From the NCBI GenBank assembly GCA_020852815.1, contig JADZAN010000015.1, positions 1 to 64,000 of the forward strand: 64,000 bases of DNA. The letters run 5' to 3'. Shown piece after piece: positions 51,806-61,167 of this stretch. A model generated the notes under the pieces. The model saw only the letters and a program-made list of their open reading frames with translations, had not been told where the DNA came from and ran no database searches. The number at the start of each line of letters is the position of its first letter. The first letter of the stretch is position 1. The position numbers and the translations under genes are program-made. Origin of the DNA: Gemmatimonadaceae bacterium (GTDB taxonomy: Bacteria > Gemmatimonadota > Gemmatimonadetes > Gemmatimonadales > Gemmatimonadaceae).

Positions 51806-52972
51806 GTGAGCCCACGCGTTGCCCTCGAGCTGACCCCCGAGCACCTCCGCGCCGTCGTGGCGTCGGGGTGGCGCGACGTGGCGCTGCGCACCGTGGAGGT
51901 CGCGTGGAACCCCGCCGAGCCCGATGGCGCCATCGCGCGGCTGCGCGAACAGGTGGGGAGTGTCGATGCCATTGCGGTCGCCGTGGGGCTCGGCTTCCTG
52001 CACGTGAAGCGGGTGGAACTCCCGCCGGCGCCGCACGCCGATCGCGAGCGGATCCTCGCGCTGGAGGGCGATCGCTTCTTTGCCGCCAGCGCCCCGGTGA
52101 CCGTCGCCCTTGCACCTGGCGGAACGGTGGCGTTCGCCGTCGATGCCGATGCGCTGGAGCGGTGGACCCTCGCGGTGGAGCGCTGGGCGCCGGTGGTGCG
52201 CGTGGACGCCGCGCCGGTGGCGCTGGCGCGGGCGCTGGCGCACGGCGGCGCGACCATCGCGGGCGACTTCGCGCTCGACGCGGGAGCGGGGGAACATGGG
52301 GTGGTGACGCTGCGTGGCGGCGAGTTGGTGTCGGCGCGCCGCATCCCGCGCGCCGCCGGTGTCCCGTCAGGCGCAACGCTTCCCCCCGGGGGCGCCGTGC
52401 CGGCCACGCACCTGGCGGCGTGGGGGGCGCTGCTGGGCGAGGACGAGGATGAGCGGGGAACGCTCGCGCCCACCGCGCGGCGGCGGCGCTTCGCGGCGCG
52501 GCGGCGGCGGCGCCTGGCCGTGGCGGTCGTGGCCGCGGTGGCCGGCCTCGCCTTCGCGCTCCTCGCGGCCGACCGGTGGCGCTCACGCACGCTGCAGGCG
52601 CTCGAGGCGGAGGTCGCGTCGCGGCGCGAGGCGGCGGCCCCCGGCGAGGCGGCGCTGGCGGCGCGCGCGCGCCTCGACCAGGAGGTCGCGATGCTCGGGC
52701 GCCTGGCCGCCAGCCGCAACGGCACCCTGGGGGCGCTCGCCGCCATCTCGGCCGCCCTCCCCGCCGACGCCGTCATCCAGGGGGCGCACGCCGTGGGACG
52801 CGACTGGGAGATCGACGGAACGGCGTCGAGCGCCGCCGCCCTCGTCCCCGCGCTCGACAAGGACGGACGCTTCGAGAACGTGCGCCTGCGCGCGGCCAGC
52901 TCGCGCTTCCGCGACGGCGCGCGCACGCGCGAGACCTTCTCCCTTGCCCTCCGTGTCCGTCCTGGCGCCTGA
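51806..52972 (+). CDS. gspL: Type II secretion GspL-like inner-membrane protein
   Basis: A 388-residue bitopic protein from GTG 51806. The N-terminal part (to about 240) is an actin-like PilM/GspL cytoplasmic fold (VAVGLGFLHVKRVELP; HADRERILALEGDRFF). Then an Arg-rich stretch and one transmembrane helix (LAVAVVAAVAGLAFALLAA, about 250), then a PilN-like periplasmic part (LEAEVASRREAAAP; LAAISAALPADAVI). GspL anchors the GspE ATPase to the membrane. Overlaps gspM by 20 bases. Confidence 0.82.
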   Translation: MSPRVALELTPEHLRAVVASGWRDVALRTVEVAWNPAEPDGAIARLREQVGSVDAIAVAVGLGFLHVKRVELPPAPHADRERILALEGDRFFAASAPVTVALAPGGTVAFAVDADALERWTLAVERWAPVVRVDAAPVALARALAHGGATIAGDFALDAGAGEHGVVTLRGGELVSARRIPRAAGVPSGATLPPGGAVPATHLAAWGALLGEDEDERGTLAPTARRRRFAARRRRRLAVAVVAAVAGLAFALLAADRWRSRTLQALEAEVASRREAAAPGEAALAARARLDQEVAMLGRLAASRNGTLGALAAISAALPADAVIQGAHAVGRDWEIDGTASSAAALVPALDKDGRFENVRLRAASSRFRDGARTRETFSLALRVRPGA

Positions 52973-53516
52973 CGCGCGCGAGCGCCGGACCATCGCCCTC
53001 GGGGGCGCGGTGCTCGCCATCGCCGCCTTCGTCACGATGGTCGTCCTCCCCACCGCCGCGCGCTGGCGCGACCGCGAGGCGATGATCGACGCCTTGCGGC
53101 GGCAGCGCGCGCAGCTCGTCGCGTTAGGCGCGCAGCGCGGCGCGCTGGAGGCGGCGGTGCAGCTGCGGTCGCAGCAGGCCGGAGCGCTCCCCGTGCGCCT
53201 GGTGCGCGGACGCACCCCGGCGCTCGCCGCGTCGGCGCTGCAGGCGCTGCTGCAGGAGTACGCCTCGGCCTCCCGCGTGAGCGTGACGCGCCTCGACGTC
53301 GCCAGCACGCCCGACTCCGGCGCCACCCCCGCCATCCCCGCGCTGGTCTCGGCGGTGAGCGACGTGTACGGCCTCGCCGACTTCCTGTCGCGGCTGGAGC
53401 ATGGCGGGGAATGGGTGGAAGTGACCGAGCTATCGGTATCGCCCAACCCGTCGCTGCGCGGCGAGTTGTTGCAGCTGTCGGTGGCGATTCGCGCCCCGTT
53501 CGTCCTCGAGCCATGA
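52953..53516 (+). CDS. gspM: Type II secretion GspM-like protein
   Basis: A 187-residue bitopic protein from GTG 52953, inside the end of gspL. One transmembrane helix (IALGGAVLAIAAFVTMVVLP) is followed by a coiled segment (REAMIDALRRQRAQLVALGAQRGALEAA) and a small ferredoxin-like periplasmic domain (LASALQALLQEYASASRV; VYGLADFLSRLEHGGEWVEVTELSV). It is expected to bind GspL and, through it, GspE. Confidence 0.84.
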   Translation: MSVLAPDARERRTIALGGAVLAIAAFVTMVVLPTAARWRDREAMIDALRRQRAQLVALGAQRGALEAAVQLRSQQAGALPVRLVRGRTPALAASALQALLQEYASASRVSVTRLDVASTPDSGATPAIPALVSAVSDVYGLADFLSRLEHGGEWVEVTELSVSPNPSLRGELLQLSVAIRAPFVLEP

Positions 53517-53529
53517 CGGGAGACCGCTG

Positions 53530-54057
53530 ATGCGCCGACGCCGTGCCACACTCTTCGCCGTGGCCGCTCTCGGGGCGGTGCTGGGGGGGATCTTCCTCGT
53601 CCTCCCGCCCGCCGTGGGCAACGACGCCGCGCCCCCCCTCCTCGCCGGTGACAGCACGCCGGCGCTCCCCACCCTCGCCCCCGGCAATCCCGCGCTGGCC
53701 GAGGATGTGGTGATCGCCAACGTCTTCTCCCCGCGGCGCTCCCCGCCCACGTCACGCTACTCGCCCCCCGACGCTGCCATGGACTCGTCAGGCGGCGTGG
53801 TGGCCGACACGGCCGCGATGGGCGTCCCTCCGCAGGGTGCGACCGGTGAACCGCAGCTGCTCGGGACGGTGGTCGGCGCCCGCGGGACGCAGGCGTTGTT
53901 GCAGCTGGACCCGCTCGGCGGAAGCGCCCGGTTGTACTCGGTGGGCGACCGCGAGGGCGGATATCGCGTGATCTCCATTGCCCCGGGCTCGGTCGTGCTG
54001 GCCGGTCCGCAGGGGCGCTTGACGTTGCGACTCGTCTCCCCGGAGGACCGCCCGTGA
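53530..54057 (+). CDS. gspC: GspC-like clamp protein with an HR-type domain
   Basis: A 175-residue protein. One N-terminal membrane helix (LFAVAALGAVLGGIFLVLPP), a Pro-rich linker, and a C-terminal domain like the GspC homology region (QLLGTVVGARGTQALLQLDP, ARLYSVGDREGGYRVISIAPGSVVL). In canonical systems GspC links the inner-membrane platform to the GspD secretin. There is no PDZ or coiled-coil extension, so it is a short form. GGGAGA 6 bases before ATG 53530 supports the start. Confidence 0.78.
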   Translation: MRRRRATLFAVAALGAVLGGIFLVLPPAVGNDAAPPLLAGDSTPALPTLAPGNPALAEDVVIANVFSPRRSPPTSRYSPPDAAMDSSGGVVADTAAMGVPPQGATGEPQLLGTVVGARGTQALLQLDPLGGSARLYSVGDREGGYRVISIAPGSVVLAGPQGRLTLRLVSPEDRP

Positions 54058-55916
54058 GGCGTTCCCACCATGTGGTACCAGACCGTCTCCATCGCGCGCG
54101 GCGCGGAGCGCGGCGCACGCTGACGCTCGGCGCGCTGACGCTCTGCACACCGAGGTTTGGCGCGCTGCTCGGTGCGGCGCTGGCAGCGGTCCCCTCGGCG
54201 CTCGCCGCCCAACAAGGCGCAGCCGCTGGCACGCGGCTCGACTTTCGCGATGCCCCGTTAGGCGACGTGATCCGGTCGCTGGCCGCGGCCATGGGACTCA
54301 CGGCGGTCACCTCCGAGGTTCCGGCCGACGCGCGCATCACCTTCTCCACGCCGGCACCCGTGCCGCCAGGTGAACTGGGCGCACTGCTGGAGGGGATTCT
54401 CGAGTCCAAGGGACTCGTTGCCGTGGTGCGGGGGAGCGTGGCGCAGGTGTATCCCGCCGACAAGGCGCCGAAAACCGGGCAGGTGCGCACGGGACTCGAC
54501 TTCCCCGATCCGCCCCCGTTCGGCCTCGTCACGCAGCTCGTCCCGTTGCAGGGAATTCGCGCCGACGAGGGGGCCACGGCGCTTCGGCAGGTGGCCGGTC
54601 CCGGGGCGAGCATCGAAGCGGTGCCGCGGTCCAACGCGCTCCTCATCACCGACCGCGGCGCCAACGTCGCGCGCTTCCTGGATCTCCTGCGCCGGCTGGA
54701 CGAGAAGCCGCAGGGCGAGGCGGGGCTGCGGACCTACGTGGTGAACCTCAAGTATGCCAACGCCGACGACCTCGCCGAGTCGTTAGGTCAGCTGTTCGGG
54801 GTGACGGTGTCGCGCTCGGGGCGCCGTTCGCTGGACGATCTCGCCCTCTCGCGCACGCTGGAGTCGTTCCGCCAGCGCGAAGGCGATGCCTTCCGGATGC
54901 GGCGCGACGTCCCGCTGTCCGTCCCGCTGTCGGCGCCGGCCGCCTCCGCCGCCGGCGCGGCACCCAGCGACAGCGCCATGCCCGGAACGCCGGGGGCGCT
55001 CACCGGGCAGACCACGGTGGTCCCGCACGGGCCCTCCAACTCGCTCCTCATCCGTACCAGTCCCCCAAACTTCCCGCTGCTGCAGGAGACGATCCAGGCG
55101 CTGGATGCGCGGCCGGCGCAGGTGCTGCTCGAGGTCACCGTGGCCGAGGTGACGTTAGGCACGGGCGACCAGTTCGGCGTGGACTGGCGCAGCGTGGGGG
55201 GGAGCACCGACATCTCGTCCGGCAACCCCGACGCCGCCGACTCCAGCTCGCTCCGCGACTTCGCCGTGCGCGTGGTGACGCTGCGCAACGCCAACGTGCG
55301 CGCCATCCTGCGGGCACTCTCCACGCGTTCGCAGGTGCGCGTCCTCTCCACGCCGTCCATCCTCGCGGTGAACAACCGCGAGTCGCGTATCCTGGTGGGG
55401 AGCCGCGTCCCCTTCATCGCGTCGACGCGGCTGGGCAACGATGTCGCCATCGATCGCACCGTGCAGTTCGAGGACGTCGGGACGCAGCTGACGATCATCC
55501 CGACCATCAACGACGACGACTACGTGAGCGTGCAGATCCTGCAGGAGGTCAGCACCCTCACGTCGCAGACGATCCAGTCGGCGCTCAACGCCCCCGTCAT
55601 CTCCACGCGCGAGGCGACGACGCGCACGGTGATTCGCGACGGGCAGACGGTCGTGATCGCGGGGCTCATCGGCGACAACCGCGAAGTGATCGAGAGCGGC
55701 GTCCCCCTCCTCAAGGACATCCCGCTCCTGGGCGCCTTCTTCAAGCGGCGCACCACCAGCCGCAACCGCAGCGAGGTCGCCATCTTCGTGACGCCGTTCA
55801 TCGTGCGCTCCGACGCCGACGCCGACACCATCCGCGAACGTGTGCGCGGGCGGATCAACGGCGCGCAGCCGGGGGCGCTCGACTCGCTGTCCAACCTGCC
55901 GAAGAAGAAGCCGTGA
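54054..55916 (+). CDS. gspD: Type II secretion secretin GspD
   Basis: A 620-residue outer-membrane secretin from GTG 54054 (GTGA overlap with gspC). After a signal sequence come an N0 domain (LDFRDAPLGDVIRSLAAAMG), then N1 and N2 modules (YVVNLKYANADDLAESLGQLFG; GPSNSLLIRTSPPNFPLLQETIQAL) and the secretin core with VRVLSTPSILAVNNRESRI, GTQLTIIPTINDDDYVSVQI and the C-terminal GVPLLKDIPLLGAFFKRRT. The outer-membrane pore for folded substrates. Confidence 0.94.
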   Translation: MRRSHHVVPDRLHRARRGARRTLTLGALTLCTPRFGALLGAALAAVPSALAAQQGAAAGTRLDFRDAPLGDVIRSLAAAMGLTAVTSEVPADARITFSTPAPVPPGELGALLEGILESKGLVAVVRGSVAQVYPADKAPKTGQVRTGLDFPDPPPFGLVTQLVPLQGIRADEGATALRQVAGPGASIEAVPRSNALLITDRGANVARFLDLLRRLDEKPQGEAGLRTYVVNLKYANADDLAESLGQLFGVTVSRSGRRSLDDLALSRTLESFRQREGDAFRMRRDVPLSVPLSAPAASAAGAAPSDSAMPGTPGALTGQTTVVPHGPSNSLLIRTSPPNFPLLQETIQALDARPAQVLLEVTVAEVTLGTGDQFGVDWRSVGGSTDISSGNPDAADSSSLRDFAVRVVTLRNANVRAILRALSTRSQVRVLSTPSILAVNNRESRILVGSRVPFIASTRLGNDVAIDRTVQFEDVGTQLTIIPTINDDDYVSVQILQEVSTLTSQTIQSALNAPVISTREATTRTVIRDGQTVVIAGLIGDNREVIESGVPLLKDIPLLGAFFKRRTTSRNRSEVAIFVTPFIVRSDADADTIRERVRGRINGAQPGALDSLSNLPKKKP

Positions 55917-57538
55917 ACGGCGCCCGGGAGACGGGGGACGGGGGACGGGAGATGGTGACGGCGGAGGCGCTGCGCGTCGCCGCCATGGGCGAGCTCGCAT
56001 CACGCCTTCCACCGGCATATCTCGAGGAGCATGCGCTGGTGCCGCTCGAGGTTGCGGCTGACGGTGCGCTCGTCGTCGCCGCGGGGCGTACGCCCGACGT
56101 CACGGTCACCGACGAACTGGCGCGGCTCTTTGCCCGCGCGGTTCGCGTGGTCGAGGCGCCGCCCTCCGATGTGCAGGCCGCGCTGCTGGGGGCGCGGCGG
56201 GAGACGATCGAGGGAGCAGGCGCCGGCGACGGCGTTGCGGCTGGCGACGCCGGGCTCGGCGACCTGCGCGCGCAGGCCAACGACGCCCCGGTGGTCCAGC
56301 TGGTGAACGCCCTCCTCGGCGACGCGCTGCAGCGCGGGGCAAGCGACGTCCACCTCGAATGCACGCGCGGCGGGTTGCGCCTGCGGTTGCGGCTGGACGG
56401 CGTCCTGCGCGAGGTGGCCACGTACCCCGCCGCGCTGCAAGGCGGCGTGATGTCGCGCCTCAAGCTGCTGGCCGGGCTCGACATCGCCGAGCGGCGACTG
56501 CCGCAGGATGGGCGCGCCCGCGTGAAGCTCGGGTCCCGCGAGGTCGACCTGCGCGCCTCGACACTCCCGGCGCTGCACGGCGAGAGCCTGGTGCTGCGCG
56601 TCCTGGACCAGGGGACGAGTGCCGGCGGCGTCCGCGACCTGGGAGCGCTCGGGATGCCGCCGGCGCTGCGCGTCGCCTTCGAACCGCTCGTCCTGCGATC
56701 GTCGGGACTCATCCTGGTTACCGGCCCCACGGGCTCGGGAAAGACCACGACGCTCTACGCAGCGCTCGCCAGGCGCAACGAGCCCGGGGTGAAGATCGTG
56801 ACCGTCGAGGACCCGGTGGAGTACCAGGTCGCCGGCGTCACGCAGGTCCCCGTGAACCGCAAGGCGGGGCTTGGCTTTGCCAACGTGCTGCGGTCGATCC
56901 TGCGTCACGACCCGGACATCGTGATGGTGGGCGAGCTGCGCGATCGCGAGACCGCCGAGATGGCGGTGCAGGCGGCGCTCACCGGCCACCTCGTCCTCAC
57001 CACGCTGCACACCAACGACGCCCCCGGCGCCATCACGCGCCTCATCGACATGGGAATCGAGCCGTATCTCGTGGCCGCGACCGTGCACGGTGTCCTGGCG
57101 CAGCGGCTGGTGCGCATCACCTGTCCGGCGTGCGCGCAACCCATTGCACCTGGCGATGCCTCGCTCGCCGGGCTCGGTGGCCCCCACCTGCGCAATTCCG
57201 CAACGACGCACGCCCGCCGCGGCGCCGGCTGCGACGCCTGCGGCGGGACCGGCTATCGCGGTCGCACCGGGATCTACGAGCTGTACGTCCCCGACGATCG
57301 CGACCGCCGCTTCATTGCCAGCCATGGGACCATCGACGAGATGCGCCCCGCCGGCCGGAGCTTCTGCGCCCCGTCGCTGCGCGAATCGGCGGCCATGCTG
57401 GTGCACGCCGGCGTGACGACCCCCGAGGAGGTGCGCCGGGTCCTGAGCCTCGAGGACGCCCCGACGCACGACGGCATGCCATCGTTTGTCCGCCGTGAAC
57501 TGCCCGGCCATCGCGCCACCGCGGAGGGCGACGCGTGA
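55913..57538 (+). CDS. gspE: Type II secretion ATPase GspE
   Basis: A 541-residue cytoplasmic traffic ATPase from GTG 55913 (GTGA overlap with gspD). N-terminal GspE/PilB domain, NALLGDALQRGASDVHLE, Walker A GPTGSGKTTT, Asp box TVEDPVEYQVAGVTQV, Walker B DIVMVGELRDRETAE and His box TTLHTNDAPGAITRL. A zinc motif CPACAQ...CDACGG lies at about 400-440. The C terminus is longer than usual, with extra sequence after GRTGIYELY (PAGRSFCAPSLRE). Confidence 0.95.
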   Translation: MNGARETGDGGREMVTAEALRVAAMGELASRLPPAYLEEHALVPLEVAADGALVVAAGRTPDVTVTDELARLFARAVRVVEAPPSDVQAALLGARRETIEGAGAGDGVAAGDAGLGDLRAQANDAPVVQLVNALLGDALQRGASDVHLECTRGGLRLRLRLDGVLREVATYPAALQGGVMSRLKLLAGLDIAERRLPQDGRARVKLGSREVDLRASTLPALHGESLVLRVLDQGTSAGGVRDLGALGMPPALRVAFEPLVLRSSGLILVTGPTGSGKTTTLYAALARRNEPGVKIVTVEDPVEYQVAGVTQVPVNRKAGLGFANVLRSILRHDPDIVMVGELRDRETAEMAVQAALTGHLVLTTLHTNDAPGAITRLIDMGIEPYLVAATVHGVLAQRLVRITCPACAQPIAPGDASLAGLGGPHLRNSATTHARRGAGCDACGGTGYRGRTGIYELYVPDDRDRRFIASHGTIDEMRPAGRSFCAPSLRESAAMLVHAGVTTPEEVRRVLSLEDAPTHDGMPSFVRRELPGHRATAEGDA

Positions 57539-58749
57539 GCCTCTCTTTCCGCTATCGCGCCGCCACCCCCGCCGGGGAGGTGGTCGAGGGGGTGGTGCAG
57601 GCCGACACGCCGCGGGGCGCGATGGACGAGCTGCGGCGACAGACGCTCGTCCCCGTCGATGTCGCGCCCATTGCATCTGACGGAAGCGGCTCGGCGACGC
57701 TGCCGCACTGGCTCGACCGTCGGCGCCGTGATGCCGCGCTGGCCACCGCCGCGCGCACCCTGGCCTCCATGCTTGCCGGTGGCGCCACCCTCGACCGCGC
57801 GCTGCGGTTCGCCGCCGACCACGCGCTGAGCACCGAAGTGGGGAGCGCCCTCAGCGCCGTGCGCAACGACGTGCAGCGCGGCGAGACGCTGGCCAACGCG
57901 CTGCGCGCGCACCAGGACGTCTTCGGGTCGCTCGCCCCCGCCGTGGTGCGCGCCGGCGAGGAGAGCGGGACGCTCGACCAATCACTGGCACGATACGCCG
58001 ATCACGTGGAACGCGCGCGCGACCTGCGCGCGCAACTGCGTGCCACGCTCCTCTACCCCGCCCTGATGGGCGTCGTGGCCGGCGTGGGCATCGTCGTCCT
58101 CCTCACCTTCGTCGTCCCGCGCTTCGTCGCGATCCTCAACGACACCGGCGGGACACTCCCGCTCTCCACACGCCTCCTCATGGCCACCAGCGCCGCCGCC
58201 GTGCGCTGGTGGTGGGCGTGGCTGGCGTTAGGCGCCGTGGTGTTGGTGGGAGGGCGCGCCTGGCTCGCGGCCGCCGCCAACCGCGAACGATGGCACGCTG
58301 CACGCCTCGCGTTGCCTGTGGTGGGGACACTCGAACGCGCGGTGGCCACGGCGCGCTTCTCACGCACCTTCGGGACGCTGCTGCAGGGCGGGGCCCCGCT
58401 GCTGACCGCGTTGCGCGTGGGGCGCGAGGCGGTCGACAACCTCGCACTGGGCGCGGCACTGGAACGCTCGGAGCGCGCCGTGGCGCGCGGCGAACCGGTG
58501 GCCGGGTCGCTGGGGCCGGCACTCCCACCGCTCGCCACGCAGCTCTTCGCCGTTGGAGAGGAGAGCGGCTCGCTCGACGTCATGGCGCTGCGCGTGGCCG
58601 ACACCTTCGACGCCGAATCGCAGCGCACGCTCCGCTCGCTCGTCGCGCTCATCGAACCGCTCCTCATCGTCGCCTTCGGCGCCATGGTGGGATTCGTCGC
58701 CCTCGCCATGCTCCAGGCGATCTACTCGATCAACGCCTCCGCGTTATGA
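57535..58749 (+). CDS. gspF: Type II secretion inner-membrane platform GspF
   Basis: A 404-residue polytopic protein from GTG 57535 (GTGA overlap with gspE). Two cytoplasmic GspF domains: LASMLAGGATLDRALRFAADH (about 80) and RTFGTLLQGGAPLLTALRVGRE (about 285), each followed by a GEESG segment and helices (LLYPALMGVVAGVGIVVLLTFVVPRF; LIVAFGAMVGFVALAMLQAIYSI). Family signature VVRAGEESGTLDQSLARYADHVE is intact. Platform for pseudopilus assembly. Confidence 0.94.
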   Translation: MSLSFRYRAATPAGEVVEGVVQADTPRGAMDELRRQTLVPVDVAPIASDGSGSATLPHWLDRRRRDAALATAARTLASMLAGGATLDRALRFAADHALSTEVGSALSAVRNDVQRGETLANALRAHQDVFGSLAPAVVRAGEESGTLDQSLARYADHVERARDLRAQLRATLLYPALMGVVAGVGIVVLLTFVVPRFVAILNDTGGTLPLSTRLLMATSAAAVRWWWAWLALGAVVLVGGRAWLAAAANRERWHAARLALPVVGTLERAVATARFSRTFGTLLQGGAPLLTALRVGREAVDNLALGAALERSERAVARGEPVAGSLGPALPPLATQLFAVGEESGSLDVMALRVADTFDAESQRTLRSLVALIEPLLIVAFGAMVGFVALAMLQAIYSINASAL

Positions 58750-59219
58750 TCATTCGCATGCGCACTCGCTCGCGCCACCATCGACGTCCGCGCGGCTCGC
58801 GCGGCTCGCGCGGCTTCACGCTGCTCGAGCTCCTCGTCGTGATCATCGTGCTCGCGCTCCTGGCCGGGCTGGTGGCGCCGCAGATCTTCGGGCGCGTGGG
58901 CGAGGCCAAAACGACCACGGCGCGCACGCAGATGGCGCTGCTCGCGACGGCGCTCGACAGCTACCGGCTCGACAACGGCGCGTATCCGTCGAGCGAGCAG
59001 GGGCTGACCGCGTTGCGCGTGAAGCCGACGCGCGAACCCATCCCCGCCAACTGGAAGGGGCCGTACCTTCGCAAGGATGTCCCGCTCGATCCGTGGGATC
59101 GTCCCTACGCCTACCGCTCGCCTGGCGTGCGCAACGCGAACGGGTTCGATCTCATGACGCTGGGGAAGGATGGGAAGGAGGGGGGCGCGGGCGAGGATGC
59201 CGACCTCATCGGCCAGTGA
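58746..59219 (+). CDS. gspG: Type II secretion major pseudopilin GspG
   Basis: A 157-residue pseudopilin starting ATG 58746 (ATGA overlap with gspF). The leader is basic with a 9-base in-frame repeat (RGSRGSRG), then cleavage Gly and FTLLELLVVIIVLALLAGLV. The globular part carries the GspG signature YRLDNGAYPSSEQGLTAL, WKGPYLRKDVPLDPWDRPYAYRSPG and a C-terminal loop DGKEGGAGEDAD, which could bind calcium. It is the last gene of the operon, unlike the usual order in which gspG precedes gspH. Confidence 0.93.
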   Translation: MIIRMRTRSRHHRRPRGSRGSRGFTLLELLVVIIVLALLAGLVAPQIFGRVGEAKTTTARTQMALLATALDSYRLDNGAYPSSEQGLTALRVKPTREPIPANWKGPYLRKDVPLDPWDRPYAYRSPGVRNANGFDLMTLGKDGKEGGAGEDADLIGQ

Positions 59220-59438
59220 CGGCCGTCACGCCGTGACGCACGGCGCGGCGGGCGCTGGCAGTTTGGCACGGTGGCGTCCGTCGGCATTGTGCGCCGCCGC
59301 ACGGACTGATATTGCAGCTCAGCCGTAGCGTTGGCGGGTTGCACGACGCGGTAACGTCAGGCGGATACTGATCGTCGAACCACGATCCACCTCGGTGCGC
59401 GATGTGCGCGCCATCAACACGGGGAGCAGGGGAGCTGT
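59220..59438. other. Intergenic, no gene seen
   Basis: Between gspG and the DUF1800 gene, which is on the same strand. It contains no hairpin as clear as those elsewhere and none of the repeat families. A promoter for the DUF1800 gene probably lies here but cannot be placed with confidence. Confidence 0.5.
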
Positions 59439-61094
59439 ATGCGCCACACCGTGACGGAGCGGGAAGACGGAAACCTGGAGCAGCCGACGGGCGAATGGGC
59501 CGACGCGCTGGACGCGGCCGCCGAGTCGGCAGACGGCGCAGGCGTTAGGCAGGACGAGCGCCCGTCGCGGCGTCGCTTCTTTGCGCTCGGAGTGTCGATG
59601 GCGGCCGCGTCGATGGCGAGCACCGGTGCCGCCGCCGCGCAGCAGGGAACCAAGCCATCGGCCACGCGCACGATGGTCAAGCGACTGTTGCAGCAGCCGC
59701 CCAATCCCACCTTCGACCCGTTCGGGAAGAACACGCCGCCCACGCAGAAGGGGTGGGACTCCGCGCTCACGCGCCTCGTGCGCCGCGTGACCAACGGCGT
59801 CACCGAGGAGGAGCTGAAGCTGGCGCGGAAGCTCGGCTTCGTCGGCTATCTCAACTACCACCTGGCGTACGCAAAGGTCGACGACGCCGTCGCCCAGAAC
59901 TTCGTTGCCCAGAACTATCCCTATCTCGGGCAGACCGTCGACCAGCTGTACAACCTCGACCAGGGGATGCTGCAGAACCAGCTGACCGAGGCGACGCTGT
60001 ACCGGGCCGCCTTCTCCAAGCGCCAGCTCTACGAGCGCATGGTCGAGTTCTGGAGCGACCACTTCAACATCTCGTTCTCGCAGGTCAACTACCTCAAGCT
60101 GGTGGACGACAAGGAAGTCATCCGCCGCCACGCGTTAGGCAAGTTCCCCGACTTGCTCAAGGCGAGCGCGCACTCGCCGGCCATGCTGGAGTACCTCGAC
60201 AACACCCGCAACCGCCAGCGGACGCTCAACGAGAACTACGCGCGCGAGATCATGGAGCTCCACACGCTCGGCGTCGACGGCGGCTACACGCAGGTCGACG
60301 TGCGCGAGCTGGCGCGTGTGCTCACCGGGTGGACGCTCAACGGGCGTGGGACCTTTGCCTTCGACGCCTCGGGGCACGACTTCAGCGCGAAGACGGTCAT
60401 GGGGCAGGTGCTCCCGGCAATGCCGTCGAGCGCCGGCGCCGCCGCCAAGAGCGAAGGCGACCAGATGCTCGACTTCCTGGTGAAGCACCCGAGCACCGCG
60501 AAATTCATCGCGAAGAAGATGCTGCGCTTCCTGCTGGCGTACGACCCCACGGCGGCGCAAGTCACCGCGGTGGCAGCGGTCTACACGCGCACGCAGGGCG
60601 ACATCCCGTCGATGGTGCGCGCCGTGCTCACGCCGGCGAACGTTGCAGCTGCGGCGCCCAAGCTCAAGCGGCCGTACACCTTCCTCCTCTCCGCCCTGCG
60701 CGCGGTGAATCCGGTGGTGAGTGGGGTGACCGCGCCGCGCCGCGCCCTCACGACGCTCGGGCAGCCGATGTTCATGTGGGATCCGCCCGATGGCTATCCC
60801 GATCACGCCGACTACTGGGCGGGAGGCGTGCAACAGCGCTGGAACTACGCCGTCACCCTCGCCAACCTCGGCACGTCGGGCGAGATGACGCTCGACATTG
60901 CGCGCTTCAACGGCACCAATACGCACGACGCCATCATCGCCGCCATCGACAAGGCCGCCTTCGGTGGCGAGATGCCGGAGCGCCTCAAGGCGCAGCTCCT
61001 CGCCTACGTCAAGGTGCAGGCGACGCCGTCCGTACAGCGCGTGCGCGAGACGCTCTCGCTCGCGCTGAGTTCCTCGACCTTCCAGTGGATCTGA
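59439..61094 (+). CDS. DUF1800 family protein (Tat exported)
   Basis: A 551-residue protein with an acidic N-terminal part and a Tat-type signal SRRRFFALGVSMAAASMASTG (twin Arg about residue 44). The DUF1800 core follows: LYERMVEFWSDHFNIS, LLKASAHSPAMLEYLDNTRN, NENYAREIMELHTLGVDGGYTQVDV (family signature) and KFIAKKMLRFLLAY. ATG 59439 has AGGGGAG a few bases upstream. Function is unknown; the next gene is a DUF1501 protein, the standard genetic partner of DUF1800 across several phyla. Confidence 0.92.
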   Translation: MRHTVTEREDGNLEQPTGEWADALDAAAESADGAGVRQDERPSRRRFFALGVSMAAASMASTGAAAAQQGTKPSATRTMVKRLLQQPPNPTFDPFGKNTPPTQKGWDSALTRLVRRVTNGVTEEELKLARKLGFVGYLNYHLAYAKVDDAVAQNFVAQNYPYLGQTVDQLYNLDQGMLQNQLTEATLYRAAFSKRQLYERMVEFWSDHFNISFSQVNYLKLVDDKEVIRRHALGKFPDLLKASAHSPAMLEYLDNTRNRQRTLNENYAREIMELHTLGVDGGYTQVDVRELARVLTGWTLNGRGTFAFDASGHDFSAKTVMGQVLPAMPSSAGAAAKSEGDQMLDFLVKHPSTAKFIAKKMLRFLLAYDPTAAQVTAVAAVYTRTQGDIPSMVRAVLTPANVAAAAPKLKRPYTFLLSALRAVNPVVSGVTAPRRALTTLGQPMFMWDPPDGYPDHADYWAGGVQQRWNYAVTLANLGTSGEMTLDIARFNGTNTHDAIIAAIDKAAFGGEMPERLKAQLLAYVKVQATPSVQRVRETLSLALSSSTFQWI

Positions 61095-61167
61095 CCCGGG
61101 ACGCCCACGCGACCCGCTGCATCGTCACGTCACCGTCTCGCCACCGCCAGGACGCCCGGAGCCAACC

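Noticed and set aside
52583-54664. A 693-residue minus-strand frame opposite gspL-gspD
   Set aside because: Antisense shadow of the secretion operon in high-GC DNA; no recognisable domains, while the plus-strand frames show clear family motifs.
56000-57676. A 558-residue minus-strand frame opposite gspE
   Set aside because: Antisense shadow; no domain and no initiation signal.
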